From Variovorax paradoxus (GTDB lineage: Bacteria > Pseudomonadota > Gammaproteobacteria > Burkholderiales > Burkholderiaceae_C), in NCBI RefSeq assembly GCF_030811855.1, contig NZ_JAUSRN010000005.1, positions 1-64,000 on the forward strand: a stretch of 64,000 nt of DNA, read 5' to 3'. Positions within the stretch are counted from its first letter, which is position 1, and each line of letters opens with the position of its first letter. This document shows positions 6,461 to 18,357 of the stretch, in pieces. The translations under genes and the position numbers were made by a program. The notes under the pieces were generated by a model, which saw only the letters and a program-made list of their open reading frames with translations, was not told the origin of the DNA and made no database searches.

Positions 6461-7980
6461 CGATCAACTCCACGGATTACGCATTGCTGGCCAAGGATTC
6501 GTACAACGATCCTGATCCCGATCCGAAGAAAAGAGAGATCACCCTTGACGGTGTCAAGTACAAAATCGTCGACCATGTAGACAACCCGACGACCGGCTTC
6601 CAGGCGACGGCCTACCAGCGGGTCAATACGGGCGAAGTTGTCATTGCATTTCGCGGCACCGAGTTCGACCGCGAGCCGGTGCACGACGGCGTCGTCGATG
6701 TCGGCATGGCGTTGGCGGGCGTCAACGTACAAGCGGCCGATGCCGACGCTTTCACGAAAAGGGTGCTGAAACAGGCGGAGGCCGATGCACAAGAAACCCA
6801 ACGACCTCTCAACGTCACCGTGACCGGTCACTCGCTGGGCGGCACGCTGGCCGAACTTCAGGCCCACAAGTTCGGCCTCAAAGGCGAAACCTTCAACGCC
6901 TTCGGCGCGGCCGGGCTGGTGCATGGCGCTCCCAAAGGCGGCCACCAAGTCATCAACCACGTTCGCGCCGGCGATCCGGTGAGCGCTGCCAGTGCGCACT
7001 TTGGCGAGGTGCGGGTCTACGCCGCCCAGCAGGATATCGACACGCTGGGCAAGGCGGGATACCGCGATGATGGCGGCGGTCTGACTATGCGCAATCCTGT
7101 CAAGGCGACCAATTTCAGCGCACATTCGATAGACAACTTCGTGCCCAACAGCGACACGCTGGGTCACTCGATCATTGCGCCAGAGAACCAAGCGCGCTAT
7201 CACGCCCATCACGGCATGATTAATCGCTATCGCAACGACGTATACGCCGCCCGTGCCATCGCATCCGTTCCGCTGCAAACCGGGGTGCAGGCCGGCCAGG
7301 CGGTCGGCCAAGCGGCGGGGCAGGTCTACGACACCACAAGCACCGCGGTCATCCACGCGACAGAAACGACGGGCAAGGCGGTCGTTTCAGGCGCACAGGC
7401 GGTCGGCCACGCGGCCGAGCGAACCTACGATGCCACGCGCGAGCAGGTGATCACGGGCACCCAGCGGGCCGGGCGAGCGCTGGAGCAAGCCGGTGAAGCG
7501 GTGCGCGAGGGCGCCTCCCGCGCCATGGACAAGCTCACCGACAAGTTAGGGTCGTGGCTCAGCAGCGAGGCAGGGCCAATGCCGTTGTTGAACGATGGCC
7601 AGCATCCCGGCAACGGGTTCTACAAGCAGGCCTTGGCCGGGCTGGAGAAGATCAACGCCGAGCGCGGCATCCCCTCCGATCAACGCACCTGCAACGCCGC
7701 CGGCACGTTGGCCGCATCGGCGTGTGAATCCAGATTCAGGCAGATCGATCATGTGGTGTTGAACGACAACGGCAGCAAGCTCATTGCGGTGCAGGGCCAA
7801 CCGGGCGCCGCGCTGTCGAAGGTGATCGGTGTGGACACGGTGGTGGCGCTGAACACGCCGCTTGCAGAAAGCTCGCAGGCCTTTGCCGTTGCCGAGGCGC
7901 AGAACCAGCAACAGACCCAGCAGCGCTCGCAGCAGGTGAATCAGCCTGTCCAGGCGCAAGCCGGGCCGGTTCTGGCTTGA
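6457..7980 (+). CDS. Class 3 lipase X-T4SS effector with XVIPCD-like C-terminus
   Basis: A 507-residue protein beginning at a GTG that overlaps the upstream stop. The N-terminal half is an alpha/beta hydrolase of the Lipase_3 type: VVIAFRGTEFD, then VTGHSLGGTLAEL with the nucleophile Ser126 in GHSLG, and later candidate Asp and His residues around GDPVSAAS and HSIDNF. Residues about 270-365 are an Ala/Gly/Gln-rich helical spacer containing a 33-residue repeat (AVGxAAxxxYDxT at 282 and 315). The end (from about 385) is a divergent XVIPCD: FRQIDHVVL, LIAVQGQPGAALSK, LAESSQAF and a Gln-rich tail. Predicted function: membrane phospholipid hydrolysis in a recipient bacterium after T4SS delivery. 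Confidence 0.86.
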   Translation: MTINSTDYALLAKDSYNDPDPDPKKREITLDGVKYKIVDHVDNPTTGFQATAYQRVNTGEVVIAFRGTEFDREPVHDGVVDVGMALAGVNVQAADADAFTKRVLKQAEADAQETQRPLNVTVTGHSLGGTLAELQAHKFGLKGETFNAFGAAGLVHGAPKGGHQVINHVRAGDPVSAASAHFGEVRVYAAQQDIDTLGKAGYRDDGGGLTMRNPVKATNFSAHSIDNFVPNSDTLGHSIIAPENQARYHAHHGMINRYRNDVYAARAIASVPLQTGVQAGQAVGQAAGQVYDTTSTAVIHATETTGKAVVSGAQAVGHAAERTYDATREQVITGTQRAGRALEQAGEAVREGASRAMDKLTDKLGSWLSSEAGPMPLLNDGQHPGNGFYKQALAGLEKINAERGIPSDQRTCNAAGTLAASACESRFRQIDHVVLNDNGSKLIAVQGQPGAALSKVIGVDTVVALNTPLAESSQAFAVAEAQNQQQTQQRSQQVNQPVQAQAGPVLA

Positions 7981-8031
7981 GCTGGCGCTGTCAGTCATTC
8001 CAGCCCATTGCGTTACCCAAGGGAATTTGAA

Positions 8032-8769
8032 GTGAAATCAAAAACACACATCACGAGCATCGCTCTCAGCGTCTTTTTCAGTGTTTTCATGACACCCCTT
8101 GCCGCCCACGCGCAGGACAAGATTGTCAGGGTGCAAACTCTCCAGGACGCGTGGCAGGTACGCCGCGCGGAGACGCGTGCGTTCATCACGGCAATTGGTG
8201 ACGAGAAAGCCACTCAGGCGCAGCACGCCAGCGCGCTACGCGACTTTGATGCTCGTTTGACTGCCGCCGAGAAGGGCGAACTAACGCCCATAGAGACCAT
8301 GGAACTGTTTCAGGTCTTCTACATCCCCAAGGCGCTGCAGCAAAAGCCGCCGCGTTTCGACACAATGCTTCGAATCATTGCCGCGCAGGCCACGATGGGT
8401 TGGTACGACGCGTTGCGCTTCGCAGACGACAGTGGCCGGGCCGAGATCTCGAGCAACGAGGCCTTTTTTACGCTCGCCTTTGATAAAAGCGCTCGGGACT
8501 TTGTCCGATTCATGAAGGAGCAGCCTGATCAGGCCGCCGCAGCGGTCAAGGCCGGCATCCAAGATGCCCGCGACAAGATCGCGGCCAAACACATCAACTA
8601 CGACGCGACTTGGCCGGCCTCCTATGGCATATTGCGCATGCAGTGCGCCATGAAGAACGCCAAGACATGCGAGGGGCCCGCGCCGCGCCCCGCTGGCGAC
8701 TGGCCTGCGCTGCTCGATCAAGCCGCTCAGCGGGTCAGCACCGTCTACCGGGCCGCTAAAGGCGAGTAA
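8032..8769 (+). CDS. Hypothetical exported protein at the end of the effector array
   Basis: I place the start at GTG 8032 because AAGGGA precedes it by about 8 bases and the product then begins with a normal signal peptide (VKSKTHITSIALSVFFSV ... AAHAQ). A TTG at 8008 would add eight residues. The 245-residue product is mostly charged and helical after cleavage and has one Cys pair (MQCAM, KTCEG). I do not recognise the family. It follows the lipase effector by 51 bases on the same strand and is the last gene of the island, so a second immunity or accessory role is possible but only positional. Confidence 0.6.
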   Translation: MKSKTHITSIALSVFFSVFMTPLAAHAQDKIVRVQTLQDAWQVRRAETRAFITAIGDEKATQAQHASALRDFDARLTAAEKGELTPIETMELFQVFYIPKALQQKPPRFDTMLRIIAAQATMGWYDALRFADDSGRAEISSNEAFFTLAFDKSARDFVRFMKEQPDQAAAAVKAGIQDARDKIAAKHINYDATWPASYGILRMQCAMKNAKTCEGPAPRPAGDWPALLDQAAQRVSTVYRAAKGE

Positions 8770-8848
8770 ATGACACGTGCTCCGTAGACCGTCGATGCCA
8801 TGATTATTCCTTGCTGCCTGGTCGACCTGAATCCGGCGCCCTGCACCA

Positions 8849-11719
<2,871 letters not shown>

Positions 11720-11880
11720 TGAGGAACTCCTGTGTGTTCGGTCGATTCGTGGAAGCACCTCAAAGATAGCAGGGATCGATGTCAGTTGTTGTAGTCTGCC
11801 TTCCCTGCCGCCCTCTTGCGACGACCTTTTCCTCATGGCGAAAAATGCCCGCGAGACGGGTGCGGCGGGCATTCCAACAC

Positions 11881-12294
11881 TCACGCCAGCGCCATGTTCG
11901 TCCCGCCACGCGTGCGGCGCAAACCGGTCCATTGCAGTTCGGCCAGCACCACCACGCACAGCGCCTGCGCCAGCACCCACACCATGCCCAGCGCGCTGAT
12001 CGCGAACATACCGCTCATCAGCAGTGCGATGCAGGCCACGGCCCAACCGAAGTTGCCGACCACGACGAGGCCGATCAACGTGCGCGGCGGCGTGCGGCGG
12101 CTGGCCATGAACGCGGCGGCGGCCGCATAGGCGAGCAGGAACACGCCCGTTCCCAGGAGCAGCGGCGCCGGCAATCCAGTCAGCCGTGCGAGCGCACCGG
12201 TGAACGCAACCTGCAGCGCGCCGGTCGCGGCGCAAGAGGCGGCGTCGGCCCACATCACGTTGGGCAGGAAGCGGGGGGATGCAAAGACGGACAT
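11881..12294 (-). CDS. Small four-helix membrane protein
   Basis: The start at 12294 ([11 protein letters not shown]) has a strong AAAGGAG site 6-12 bases upstream. The 137-residue product is almost entirely hydrophobic with about four membrane spans (around [47 protein letters not shown] and [20 protein letters not shown]). This pattern resembles small integral-membrane proteins of unknown role in Burkholderiales. It is divergent from the XRE regulator at 12429, which may control it. No function is assigned. Confidence 0.75.
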   Translation of the reverse strand: MSVFASPRFLPNVMWADAASCAATGALQVAFTGALARLTGLPAPLLLGTGVFLLAYAAAAAFMASRRTPPRTLIGLVVVGNFGWAVACIALLMSGMFAISALGMVWVLAQALCVVVLAELQWTGLRRTRGGTNMALA

Positions 12295-12428
12295 GAGAAT
12301 CTCCTTTGGGTTGGTTACGCCGCAAGCCTGTCCTGCCGCGTTGGAGCCAATGATTCCGAAGGCTGCGCACACGGTCGATAACCTGTGAGGTCATGGCGCG
12401 GCCCTGGCGCCACGCCAAAATCAGGGCC

Positions 12429-13265
12429 ATGAACACTTCCCGCCCCCACTCGTCCAAGGCCAGCCAGCCCGGCGCGCGCGACCCGTTCGGCGTCCACCTG
12501 CGGCACTGGCGCACGCACCGCCGGCTGAGCCAGCTCGACCTCGCCCAGGAAGCCGAGGTATCGACCCGCCACCTGAGCTATGTGGAAACCGGCCGCGCCG
12601 CCCCCAGCCGCGAAATGGTGCTGCGCCTGGCCGAGCGGCTCGAAGTGCCCCTGCGCGAGCGCAATGCGCTCCTGGTGGCGGCGGGCTTCGCGCCGATGTA
12701 CAGGCAGCGCTCGCTCGACGACCCCGCCATGGCGTCGGCACGGCGTGCGGTGGACCTGGTGCTCAAAGGCCATGAGCCCTTTCCCGCGTTGGCGGTGGAC
12801 CGCCACTGGAACCTGGTGGCGCACAACGCGCTGGTGCCAATGCTGATGGCCGGCGCCGCGCCCGAGCTGGTGAAGCCGCCCATCAACGTGCTTCGCCTGA
12901 GCCTGCATCCCGACGGCCTGGCCTCGCGCATTGCCAATCTTGCGCAGTGGCGTGCCCATCTGCTCGAACGATTGCAACAGCAGATCGCCGCGACGGGCGA
13001 CACGGCGCTGCAGGCCCTGCACGATGAACTCGAGGCCTATCCCACGCCCCAGGTGAGCCATGACACGCCCGCCGTGGACACCGAGCTCTCGGGCGTCGTG
13101 GTGCCCTTTCAACTGGCCACGCCGAATGGCGTGCTGAGCTTCATCAGCACCACGACCATCTTCGGCACGCCGGTGGACGTCACCCTGCAGGAGTTGGCGG
13201 TGGAGTCGTTCTTTCCGGCCGATGCGCAGACGGCCGCGGCGCTGACCGCATTGGCGGCCGGCTGA
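12429..13265 (+). CDS. XRE-family transcriptional regulator (MmyB-like ligand-binding C-terminus)
   Basis: A 278-residue regulator. Residues about 18-75 form a helix-turn-helix of the XRE type ([40 protein letters not shown]). The remainder ([44 protein letters not shown]) matches the MmyB-like C-terminal ligand-binding domain common in this family. ATG 12429 is preferred because the product then begins just before the HTH; an in-frame ATG at 12393 would add 12 residues. The divergent neighbour at 11881-12294, 134 bases away, is the likely target. Confidence 0.85.
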   Translation: MNTSRPHSSKASQPGARDPFGVHLRHWRTHRRLSQLDLAQEAEVSTRHLSYVETGRAAPSREMVLRLAERLEVPLRERNALLVAAGFAPMYRQRSLDDPAMASARRAVDLVLKGHEPFPALAVDRHWNLVAHNALVPMLMAGAAPELVKPPINVLRLSLHPDGLASRIANLAQWRAHLLERLQQQIAATGDTALQALHDELEAYPTPQVSHDTPAVDTELSGVVVPFQLATPNGVLSFISTTTIFGTPVDVTLQELAVESFFPADAQTAAALTALAAG

Positions 13266-13289
13266 AGAAAGCCAGCTAGCGCCGGACGT

Positions 13290-13314
13290 AAAAAAGCCCC
13301 GCGCAAGCGGGGCT
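13290..13314 (-). terminator. Intrinsic terminator of the mdh-acnB operon
   Basis: A perfect 8-bp stem, AGCCCCGC paired with GCGGGGCT (13295-13302 and 13307-13314) with a GCAA loop, is flanked by six A on the + strand. Read on the minus strand this is a GC hairpin followed by a T run, 26 bases past the acnB stop. It also lies 24 bases after the XRE gene stop on the other strand, which it could serve only weakly. Confidence 0.9.
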
Positions 13315-13340
13315 CTTCAGGTTGCGACGCAGCGCGTGGA

Positions 13341-15923
13341 TCACGCCACGGCAGCCGCTTCGGTCTTGTAGTCGTCGATCTTGTCGAAGTTCAGGTACTG
13401 GTAGATCTGGGCGCTCGACGCATCGAGCACGCCGGTTGCGGCCATGTACTCTTCCCGCGTCGGGATGCGGCCCAGGCGCGAGCAGATCGCCGCCAGTTCC
13501 GCCGAGCCAAGGTACACGTTGGTGTTCTTGCCCAGGCGGTTGGGGAAGTTGCGGGTGCTGGTCGACATGACCGTGGCGCCTTCGCGCACCTGTGCCTGGT
13601 TGCCCATGCACAGCGAGCAGCCCGGCATTTCGGTGCGCGCACCTGCATTGCCGAACACTCCGTAGTGGCCTTCTTCGGTGAGCTGCTGGGCGTCCATCTT
13701 GGTGGGTGGCGCGATCCACAGCTTGACCGGGATGTCGCGCTTGCCTTCGAGCAGCTTCGACGCGGCGCGGAAGTGGCCGATGTTGGTCATGCACGAGCCG
13801 ATGAACACTTCGTCGATCTGCGCACCGGCCACGTCGCTGAGCGTCTTCACGTCGTCAGGGTCGTTCGGGCAGGCCACGATGGGTTCGTGGATCTCGGCCA
13901 GGTCGATCTCGATGACGGCGGCGTAGTCGGCGTCGGCATCGCCCTTGAGCAGTTGCGGGTCCGCAAGCCAGGCTTCTTGCGCGGCGATGCGGCGGGCCAG
14001 CGTACGGGCGTCGGCGTAGCCTTCGGCAATCATCCACTTCATCAGCGTGATGTTGCTGTTGATGTACTCCTGAATCGGTTCCTTGTTCAGGTGCACCGTG
14101 CAGCCGGCGGCCGAGCGTTCGGCCGAGGCATCGCTCAGCTCGAAGGCTTGCTCCACCTTCAGGTCAGGCAGGCCTTCGATTTCGAGGATGCGGCCCGAGA
14201 AGATGTTCTTCTTGCCTTGCTTGGCCACGGTCAGCAGGCCGGCCTTGATGGCGTACAGCGGAATGGCGTTGACCAGGTCGCGCAGCGTGACGCCGGGCTG
14301 CATCTTGCCCTTGAAGCGCACGAGCACCGACTCGGGCATGTCCAGCGGCATCACGCCGGTGGCGGCCGCGAAGGCCACCAGGCCGGAGCCTGCGGGGAAG
14401 CTGATGCCGATGGGGAAACGGGTGTGGCTGTCGCCGCCCGTGCCCACGGTGTCGGGCGTCAGCAGGCGGTTGAGCCAGCTGTGGATCACGCCGTCGCCCG
14501 GGCGCAGCGAAACGCCGCCGCGGTTGGCCATGAAATCGGGGAGTTCATGGTGCATCTTGACGTCGACCTTCTTCGGGTACGCCGCCGTGTGGCAGAACGA
14601 CTGCATCACGAGGTCGGCCGAGAAGCCCAGGCAGGCCAGGTCCTTCAGCTCGTCGCGCGTCATCGGGCCGGTGGTGTCCTGCGAGCCGACCGAGGTCATC
14701 TTGGGTTCGCAATACGTGCCCGGGCGAACGCCCTGGCCTTCGGGCAGGCCGCAGGCGCGGCCGACCATCTTCTGTGCGAGCGAGAAGCCCTTCTTGGTGT
14801 CGACCGGGCTTTGCGGCAGACGGAACAGCGTGGAGACGGGCAGGCCCAGCGCCTCGCGCGCCTTGGCCGTGAGGCCGCGGCCGATGATCAGCGGAATGCG
14901 GCCGCCGGCGCGCACTTCGTCGAACAGCACGTCGCTCTTGACCTGGAATTCGGCGATGACCTTGCCGTCTTTCAGGGCCTTGCCTTCGTAGGGACGCAGC
15001 TCGACCACGTCGCCCATGTTCATCTGCGTCACGTCGAGCTCGATGGGCAGTGCGCCCGAGTCTTCCATCGTGTTGTAGAAGATGGGAGCGATCTTGCCGC
15101 CGAGGCAGACGCCGCCAAAGCGCTTGTTCGGCACGAAGGGAATGTCTTCGCCGGTGAACCACAGCACCGAATTGGTGGCGCTCTTGCGCGACGAACCCGT
15201 GCCGACCACGTCGCCGGCGTAGGCCACGAGGTGGCCGCGTGCGCGCAGGTCTTCGATGAACTTCACAGGGCCGCGCTTGCCGTCTTCTTCAGGGACGATG
15301 CCGGGGCGGGCGTTCTTGTGCATCGCCAGGGCGTGCATCGGAATGTCGGGACGCGTCGTCGCATCGGGTGCGGGCGACAGGTCATCGGTGTTGATTTCGC
15401 CAGCCACCTTGAAGATGCTGACGGTAATGCTTTGCGGCACTTCGGGGCGGCTGGTGAACCATTCGGCATCGGCCCAGCTTTGCAGCACGCCCTTGGCGTG
15501 GGCGTTGCCCTTGTCGGCCTTTTCCTTGACGTCGTGGAACTGGTCGAACATCAGCAGGGTTTTCTTCAGGCCTTCGGCCGCCACGGCGCCAACTTCGGCG
15601 TCGTCGAGCAGGTCGATCATCGGGCTGATGTTGTAGCCGCCGAGCATGGTGCCGAGCAATTCGGTGGCACGGGCACGCGAAATGAACGCGTTCTTCTCGG
15701 TACCGTGGGCCACGGCCGCCAGGTAGCTCGCCTTGACCTTGGCCGCGTCATCGACGCCGGCGGGCACGCGATAGGTGAGCAGATCGAGCAGGAAAGCACC
15801 GTCCTTGGCATTCGCGCTCTTGAGGAGCTCGATCGCTTCGGCGGTTTGCTTCGCGCTCAATGGCAGCGGCGGAATACCGAGCGCGGCGCGTTCGGCAACA
15901 TGGTCAACGTAGGCTTGCAACAT
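13341..15923 (-). CDS. acnB: Aconitate hydratase B (bifunctional, 2-methylisocitrate dehydratase)
   Basis: An 860-residue aconitase of the AcnB type, with the HEAT-like domain first: [20 protein letters not shown] opens the protein, and [20 protein letters not shown] is typical. The swivel domain has [16 protein letters not shown]. The cluster region contains [19 protein letters not shown] and [13 protein letters not shown]. The start at 15923 has GGAGAAAAGAAG upstream; a longer frame to 15986 is not aconitase-like. It is the last gene of a minus-strand group mdh-tam-lyase-exported protein-acnB and ends at a strong terminator. It should be the main TCA-cycle aconitase in this group, with AcnA often stress-related (general knowledge). 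Confidence 0.97.
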   Translation of the reverse strand: MLQAYVDHVAERAALGIPPLPLSAKQTAEAIELLKSANAKDGAFLLDLLTYRVPAGVDDAAKVKASYLAAVAHGTEKNAFISRARATELLGTMLGGYNISPMIDLLDDAEVGAVAAEGLKKTLLMFDQFHDVKEKADKGNAHAKGVLQSWADAEWFTSRPEVPQSITVSIFKVAGEINTDDLSPAPDATTRPDIPMHALAMHKNARPGIVPEEDGKRGPVKFIEDLRARGHLVAYAGDVVGTGSSRKSATNSVLWFTGEDIPFVPNKRFGGVCLGGKIAPIFYNTMEDSGALPIELDVTQMNMGDVVELRPYEGKALKDGKVIAEFQVKSDVLFDEVRAGGRIPLIIGRGLTAKAREALGLPVSTLFRLPQSPVDTKKGFSLAQKMVGRACGLPEGQGVRPGTYCEPKMTSVGSQDTTGPMTRDELKDLACLGFSADLVMQSFCHTAAYPKKVDVKMHHELPDFMANRGGVSLRPGDGVIHSWLNRLLTPDTVGTGGDSHTRFPIGISFPAGSGLVAFAAATGVMPLDMPESVLVRFKGKMQPGVTLRDLVNAIPLYAIKAGLLTVAKQGKKNIFSGRILEIEGLPDLKVEQAFELSDASAERSAAGCTVHLNKEPIQEYINSNITLMKWMIAEGYADARTLARRIAAQEAWLADPQLLKGDADADYAAVIEIDLAEIHEPIVACPNDPDDVKTLSDVAGAQIDEVFIGSCMTNIGHFRAASKLLEGKRDIPVKLWIAPPTKMDAQQLTEEGHYGVFGNAGARTEMPGCSLCMGNQAQVREGATVMSTSTRNFPNRLGKNTNVYLGSAELAAICSRLGRIPTREEYMAATGVLDASSAQIYQYLNFDKIDDYKTEAAAVA

Positions 15924-16001
15924 CTTCTTTTCTCCGGAAACTAGGCTGGCGGGCGTGCGGTACGGCAAGCAAGAGCCGCGCCGCACCCCGTGTGGGGACT
16001 C

Positions 16002-16541
16002 TTACTTCTTGGCTGCGTCAGCGCCTTCGAACAGGCTCTTCGGCGGGTTCTTCTTCATTTCTTCGGCAAACGCAACCTGCTCGGCCGTCTGGCATTCGTC
16101 TGCAATGCGCAGGCCCGCCTTCTGGTTCATCAGCATCGACTTGTTGCCAAGCTGCAGCCACATGGCGCCTGCGCGGGGGTCTTCGAGGCGGATGGCGCCG
16201 GTGCGGCTTTCAACCGGGTGCATGCGGTACTTCACGCCCTTGGTCGACACGTTGAAGAAGCCGGGCTTCTTCTCGTCGGCGGCCACGGTCACGTCGGCGC
16301 CGAGCTCGCACTGGGCCTTGCCGAGCGAAACGCGCTTGGCGACTTCGAGGTCGGAGTCGGTCAGCACGATGTTGGTTTCATCGGCGATGGGCGTGACTTC
16401 CTCGACCGCCTTGGCGGCCTTGCGGGTGACCTGCTTCTTGGGGGGCGCCTTCTTGGCTTCGGCCTTGGGGGCGGCGGTCTGCGCCGTGGCGGCAAACGGG
16501 AGCGCCAGGGCCAGGGCTGCGATCAGAACAATTTTCTTCAT
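16002..16541 (-). CDS. Hypothetical exported protein upstream of acnB
   Basis: A 179-residue protein starting MKKIVLIAALALALPFAATAQ, a standard Sec signal peptide, with AAGGA upstream of the ATG at 16541. The region after cleavage is Lys/Ala-rich (about residues 22-45). The C-terminal part, with two Cys (KAQCEL and DECQTAE), is compact. I do not recognise a domain. It lies 78 bases before acnB and 31 bases after the CitE-like gene in a TCA-cycle operon. Confidence 0.75.
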   Translation of the reverse strand: MKKIVLIAALALALPFAATAQTAAPKAEAKKAPPKKQVTRKAAKAVEEVTPIADETNIVLTDSDLEVAKRVSLGKAQCELGADVTVAADEKKPGFFNVSTKGVKYRMHPVESRTGAIRLEDPRAGAMWLQLGNKSMLMNQKAGLRIADECQTAEQVAFAEEMKKNPPKSLFEGADAAKK

Positions 16542-16572
16542 GGGTGTTTCCTTGAGGCTGGATTCGGAGGTT

Positions 16573-17571
16573 TCAGGAGGCCGCGAGTGCAAACCAGGCT
16601 TTTGCCTCTGGAGGCAACACGCGCCCTGTTGCGTGGGCACGCGTCAGCACTTGCCAGAAATGGCGATAGCTCGCGCGGTCGTGCAATGTGCCATCGATTT
16701 GGGTCGGAGCCCAATTTGCGCTGGCCGCATTTGTAATGATTTTTGTGGCAATTTGAATTTGCGCCTCGTCCGGCGCAAAAGCCTCGAGGATGGGCCGGAT
16801 CTGGTTCGGATGAATGCTCCACATGCGTGTGTAGCCGAATTCGGTGGCCGCCTTGCGGGCTGCCATGCGCATGACGTTGGTGTCGTTGAACTCGGTCACG
16901 ACGCAATGCGACGGCACCTTGCCGTACGCATGCGCCGCGGATGCTATGGCCAGCTTGGCGCGCACCACCAGTGGATGCGTGAATTGACCGGCAGCCCCCA
17001 TCCCATCAGCGGGAATGGCGCCCGCATGGGCGGAAACGAAATCCATCAGGCCGAAACTCAGCGACTGCACACGCGGATGCGCCGCAATTTCGAAGGCGTT
17101 GTGCACGGCCAGCGGCGATTCGATGAGGACGTGCAGCGGCAGCGCGTCTGCATCCGCGGCCTCGAGTGCCGCCACCGCCTGCACCACGTCGGCGACGGAC
17201 TCGACTTTGGGCACCATCAGGTGGCTGAGCCTGTGGCCCGCGCGGCCGGCAATGGTGATCACGTCGCCGGCAAAGGCCGGATGATCGACCGGATGCACGC
17301 GCACGCCGACCCGCATGCCCGGCTTGGCTGCCAGCGCGAGTTCGGTCACGAGGGCGGCATGCTCCGCCTCGCCGCCCACCGGGGCACCGTCTTCGCAATC
17401 GAGCGTGACGTCGAACACGCAGGCGCCGAATTCATCGGCCATCTCGGCCTGCAGTGCCAGGCTCTTCTTCATGCGCGCTTCAACGCCGCTGTAGTGATCG
17501 CACACGGGCAACGTCACGGCACCGGCTTGCGCGCCGAGCAGCACTTCGCCGGGATGAACGGACTTCGTCAT
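16573..17571 (-). CDS. HpcH/HpaI-family CoA ester lyase (CitE-like)
   Basis: A 332-residue TIM-barrel lyase. Motifs typical of the citrate lyase beta/malyl-CoA lyase group are visible: VFDVTLDCEDGAP (acidic metal ligand), GVRVHPVDHP with Arg, LMVPKVESVADV, HVLIESPLAVHNAFEIAAHP with the Glu ligand, and MWSIHPNQIRPI. Members cleave or hydrolyse CoA esters such as malyl-CoA, citramalyl-CoA or citryl moieties; no citrate lyase alpha or gamma subunits are nearby, so a stand-alone malyl-CoA or citramalyl-CoA lyase/thioesterase is more likely. Its start overlaps the tam stop by four bases, so the two are translationally coupled. Confidence 0.85.
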   Translation of the reverse strand: MTKSVHPGEVLLGAQAGAVTLPVCDHYSGVEARMKKSLALQAEMADEFGACVFDVTLDCEDGAPVGGEAEHAALVTELALAAKPGMRVGVRVHPVDHPAFAGDVITIAGRAGHRLSHLMVPKVESVADVVQAVAALEAADADALPLHVLIESPLAVHNAFEIAAHPRVQSLSFGLMDFVSAHAGAIPADGMGAAGQFTHPLVVRAKLAIASAAHAYGKVPSHCVVTEFNDTNVMRMAARKAATEFGYTRMWSIHPNQIRPILEAFAPDEAQIQIATKIITNAASANWAPTQIDGTLHDRASYRHFWQVLTRAHATGRVLPPEAKAWFALAAS

Positions 17572-18344
17572 GCTTTTCTCTGCGCCACGATGAACATGCG
17601 CGGAAAGGCCAGCAGGCGCTTGCCGTCGGTGCGGGCGGGATAGGCTTCGTTCACGCGGCGCTCGTACTCTGCGAGATAGCTGGCCTGCAAGTCGGCCGGC
17701 AACCGATCGACAAAAGGCTTCAGCCCCGTGCCGCGCACCCATTCGACGATGGCCGCGGCATCGGCCATCGGGTGCTGGTAGATGGTGTGCCACACATCGA
17801 CCTTGGCCGCATCGGGCGCCAGCAGGTCGTAGTAGCCGCTGTGCGGCAGCAGCAAGGTGCGCAGCCGGTCGGCATTGCCGATGGGCTCGGCCCAGGGCGC
17901 CTCGGCCGCCACGGCGCGCATCAGGCGGTGCGTGGGCTCCTCGCGGTTGTCGGGCATCTGGATGGCGAGCACGCCACCCGGGGCCAGTGCAGCAAACAGG
18001 CGCGGGATCAGCTTTTCGTGGTCCGGCACCCATTGCAGGGCTGCGTTGGCATAAATGAGGTCGGGCGCTTCTTGCGGCGCCCAGGTCGCGATGTCGCTCA
18101 ACTCGAAGCGCGCCTGCGGCAGGCGCTCGCGCGCACTGGCCAGCATGGCTTCGGAGTTGTCGGTCCCGACGACTTGCGCCTTCGGGAACCGATGGACCAG
18201 CAGCTCGGTGGAATTGCCCGGCCCGCAGCCGAGGTCGACCGCACGGGCCGCCTCTTGCAACGGCACCCGCGCCAGGAGTTCCTGTGCGGGTCGGGTGCGC
18301 TCGTCCTCGTAGCGACGGTAGAGCGCGGGGTTCCAGTCGAGCAT
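17568..18344 (-). CDS. tam: Trans-aconitate 2-methyltransferase
   Basis: A 258-residue SAM-dependent methyltransferase. The SAM site is VDLGCGPGNSTELL (about residues 36-50), followed by VGTDNSEAML, YANAALQWVPDHEKL and GGVLAIQMPDN, all characteristic of Tam rather than a generic methyltransferase. The length equals that of the known enzymes. Tam methylates trans-aconitate, a by-product formed from cis-aconitate that inhibits aconitase. Its place between mdh (13 bases away) and a CoA ester lyase in an operon that ends with acnB agrees with damage control of the aconitase reaction. Confidence 0.9.
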   Translation of the reverse strand: MLDWNPALYRRYEDERTRPAQELLARVPLQEAARAVDLGCGPGNSTELLVHRFPKAQVVGTDNSEAMLASARERLPQARFELSDIATWAPQEAPDLIYANAALQWVPDHEKLIPRLFAALAPGGVLAIQMPDNREEPTHRLMRAVAAEAPWAEPIGNADRLRTLLLPHSGYYDLLAPDAAKVDVWHTIYQHPMADAAAIVEWVRGTGLKPFVDRLPADLQASYLAEYERRVNEAYPARTDGKRLLAFPRMFIVAQRKA

Positions 18345-18357
18345 GCCGGCCGTCTGC

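Noticed and set aside
7267-7555. Transposon or CRISPR-like repeat in the lipase gene
   Set aside because: The repeat is in frame, protein-level and imperfect, so it belongs to the coding sequence.
1-8769. Prophage lysis module (GH19 and SLT enzymes)
   Set aside because: No holin, spanin, tail or capsid genes are seen; the shared XVIPCD-like ends and virB6-like genes fit a T4SS much better.
11720-12514. N-terminal extension of acnA to 12514
   Set aside because: The added part overlaps the membrane protein gene and is not aconitase-like; a good ribosome site precedes 11719.
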